Below are positions 63,925 through 64,000 of a DNA stretch of 64,000 nucleotides, one piece after another; positions within the stretch are counted from its first letter, which is position 1; every line of letters begins with the position of its first letter. The stretch comes from Agrypnia vestita (Eukaryota; Arthropoda; Insecta; Trichoptera; Phryganeidae), in assembly GCA_016648135.1 (NCBI GenBank), contig JADDOH010000182.1, positions 1-64,000 on the forward strand, in the 5' to 3' direction. A model generated the notes under the pieces. It saw nothing but the letters and a program-made list of their open reading frames with translations. It was not told where the DNA came from and searched no databases. A program made the translations under genes and the position numbers.

Positions 63925-64000
63925 TTTATTTATTTAACGCCCATATAGGCTTTTACAAAATATACAATATAAAAATCACATAAGACAGATATGCGGTTAA
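63925..64000 (-). mobile_element. LINE 3' tail (family C), cut by window end
   Basis: On the minus strand GTAAAAGCCTATATGGGCG followed by TTAAATAAATAAA matches the tail of the 54-kb LINE. The body lies beyond the window. Confidence 0.75.

Overview
This window reads as intergenic DNA from an AT-rich animal genome, most likely an insect or another arthropod. The evidence is a mariner transposon with an intact transposase, Penelope-like elements with a GIY-YIG domain, many 5'-truncated non-LTR retrotransposon 3' ends, tRNA-derived SINEs, hAT/PIF/pogo-type DNA transposon relics and many fold-back elements. The species cannot be told from the sequence. No host protein-coding gene could be supported. 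The only complete recognisable protein is the mariner transposase (57859-58878). Most open frames in the window start at TTG or GTG codons, lie inside repeats, or oppose better-supported transposon frames.

Layout. 1-8.2 kb: AT-rich sequence, a deleted hAT element with a perfect 8-bp target duplication (2004-2544), a tRNA-like sequence (4786-4861), a palindromic retroposon-like element with a 12-bp duplication (5880-6182) and an older hAT relic (6300-7696). 8.4-13.3 kb: a fold-back element with hammerhead-like arms, a PIF/Harbinger fragment, an LTR-like promoter/poly(A) block, a LINE 3' end, and a Penelope relic abutting an RTE fragment. 13.6-19.5 kb: two LINE 3' ends, a nested 96-bp satellite, a hammerhead ribozyme candidate, a repeat carrying heat-shock-element-like arrays and a SINE tail. 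21.4-31.2 kb: a second HSE-array repeat, a TIR element present twice, nested LINEs and an LTR-like sequence. 32-43.6 kb: an inverted hammerhead dimer, RTE ends, a third HSE-array repeat with a 70-bp tandem array, a pogo-like element, a SINE inside a fold-back, a second LTR-like sequence and a 755-bp palindromic element. 44-55 kb: a Penelope 3' end with GIY-YIG domain and hammerhead, fold-back MITEs, LINEs, a 37-bp minisatellite. 55-64 kb: LINE fragments (one with the reverse transcriptase palm motif), mariner, a further palindromic element, a nested SINE, and a LINE tail cut by the window end.

Three themes stand out. (1) At least ten hammerhead-ribozyme-like cores (CTGANGA, stem II, GAAAC) are present. 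One lies directly behind a Penelope GIY-YIG frame, and several form head-to-head inverted dimers. (2) A family of elements with long internal palindromes is flanked by 12-13 bp direct repeats, not the short duplications of usual MITEs. (3) An interspersed repeat present three times carries dense alternating GAA/TTC pentamers that match heat shock factor sites. Several nested insertions allow the pre-insertion site to be inferred from a second copy.
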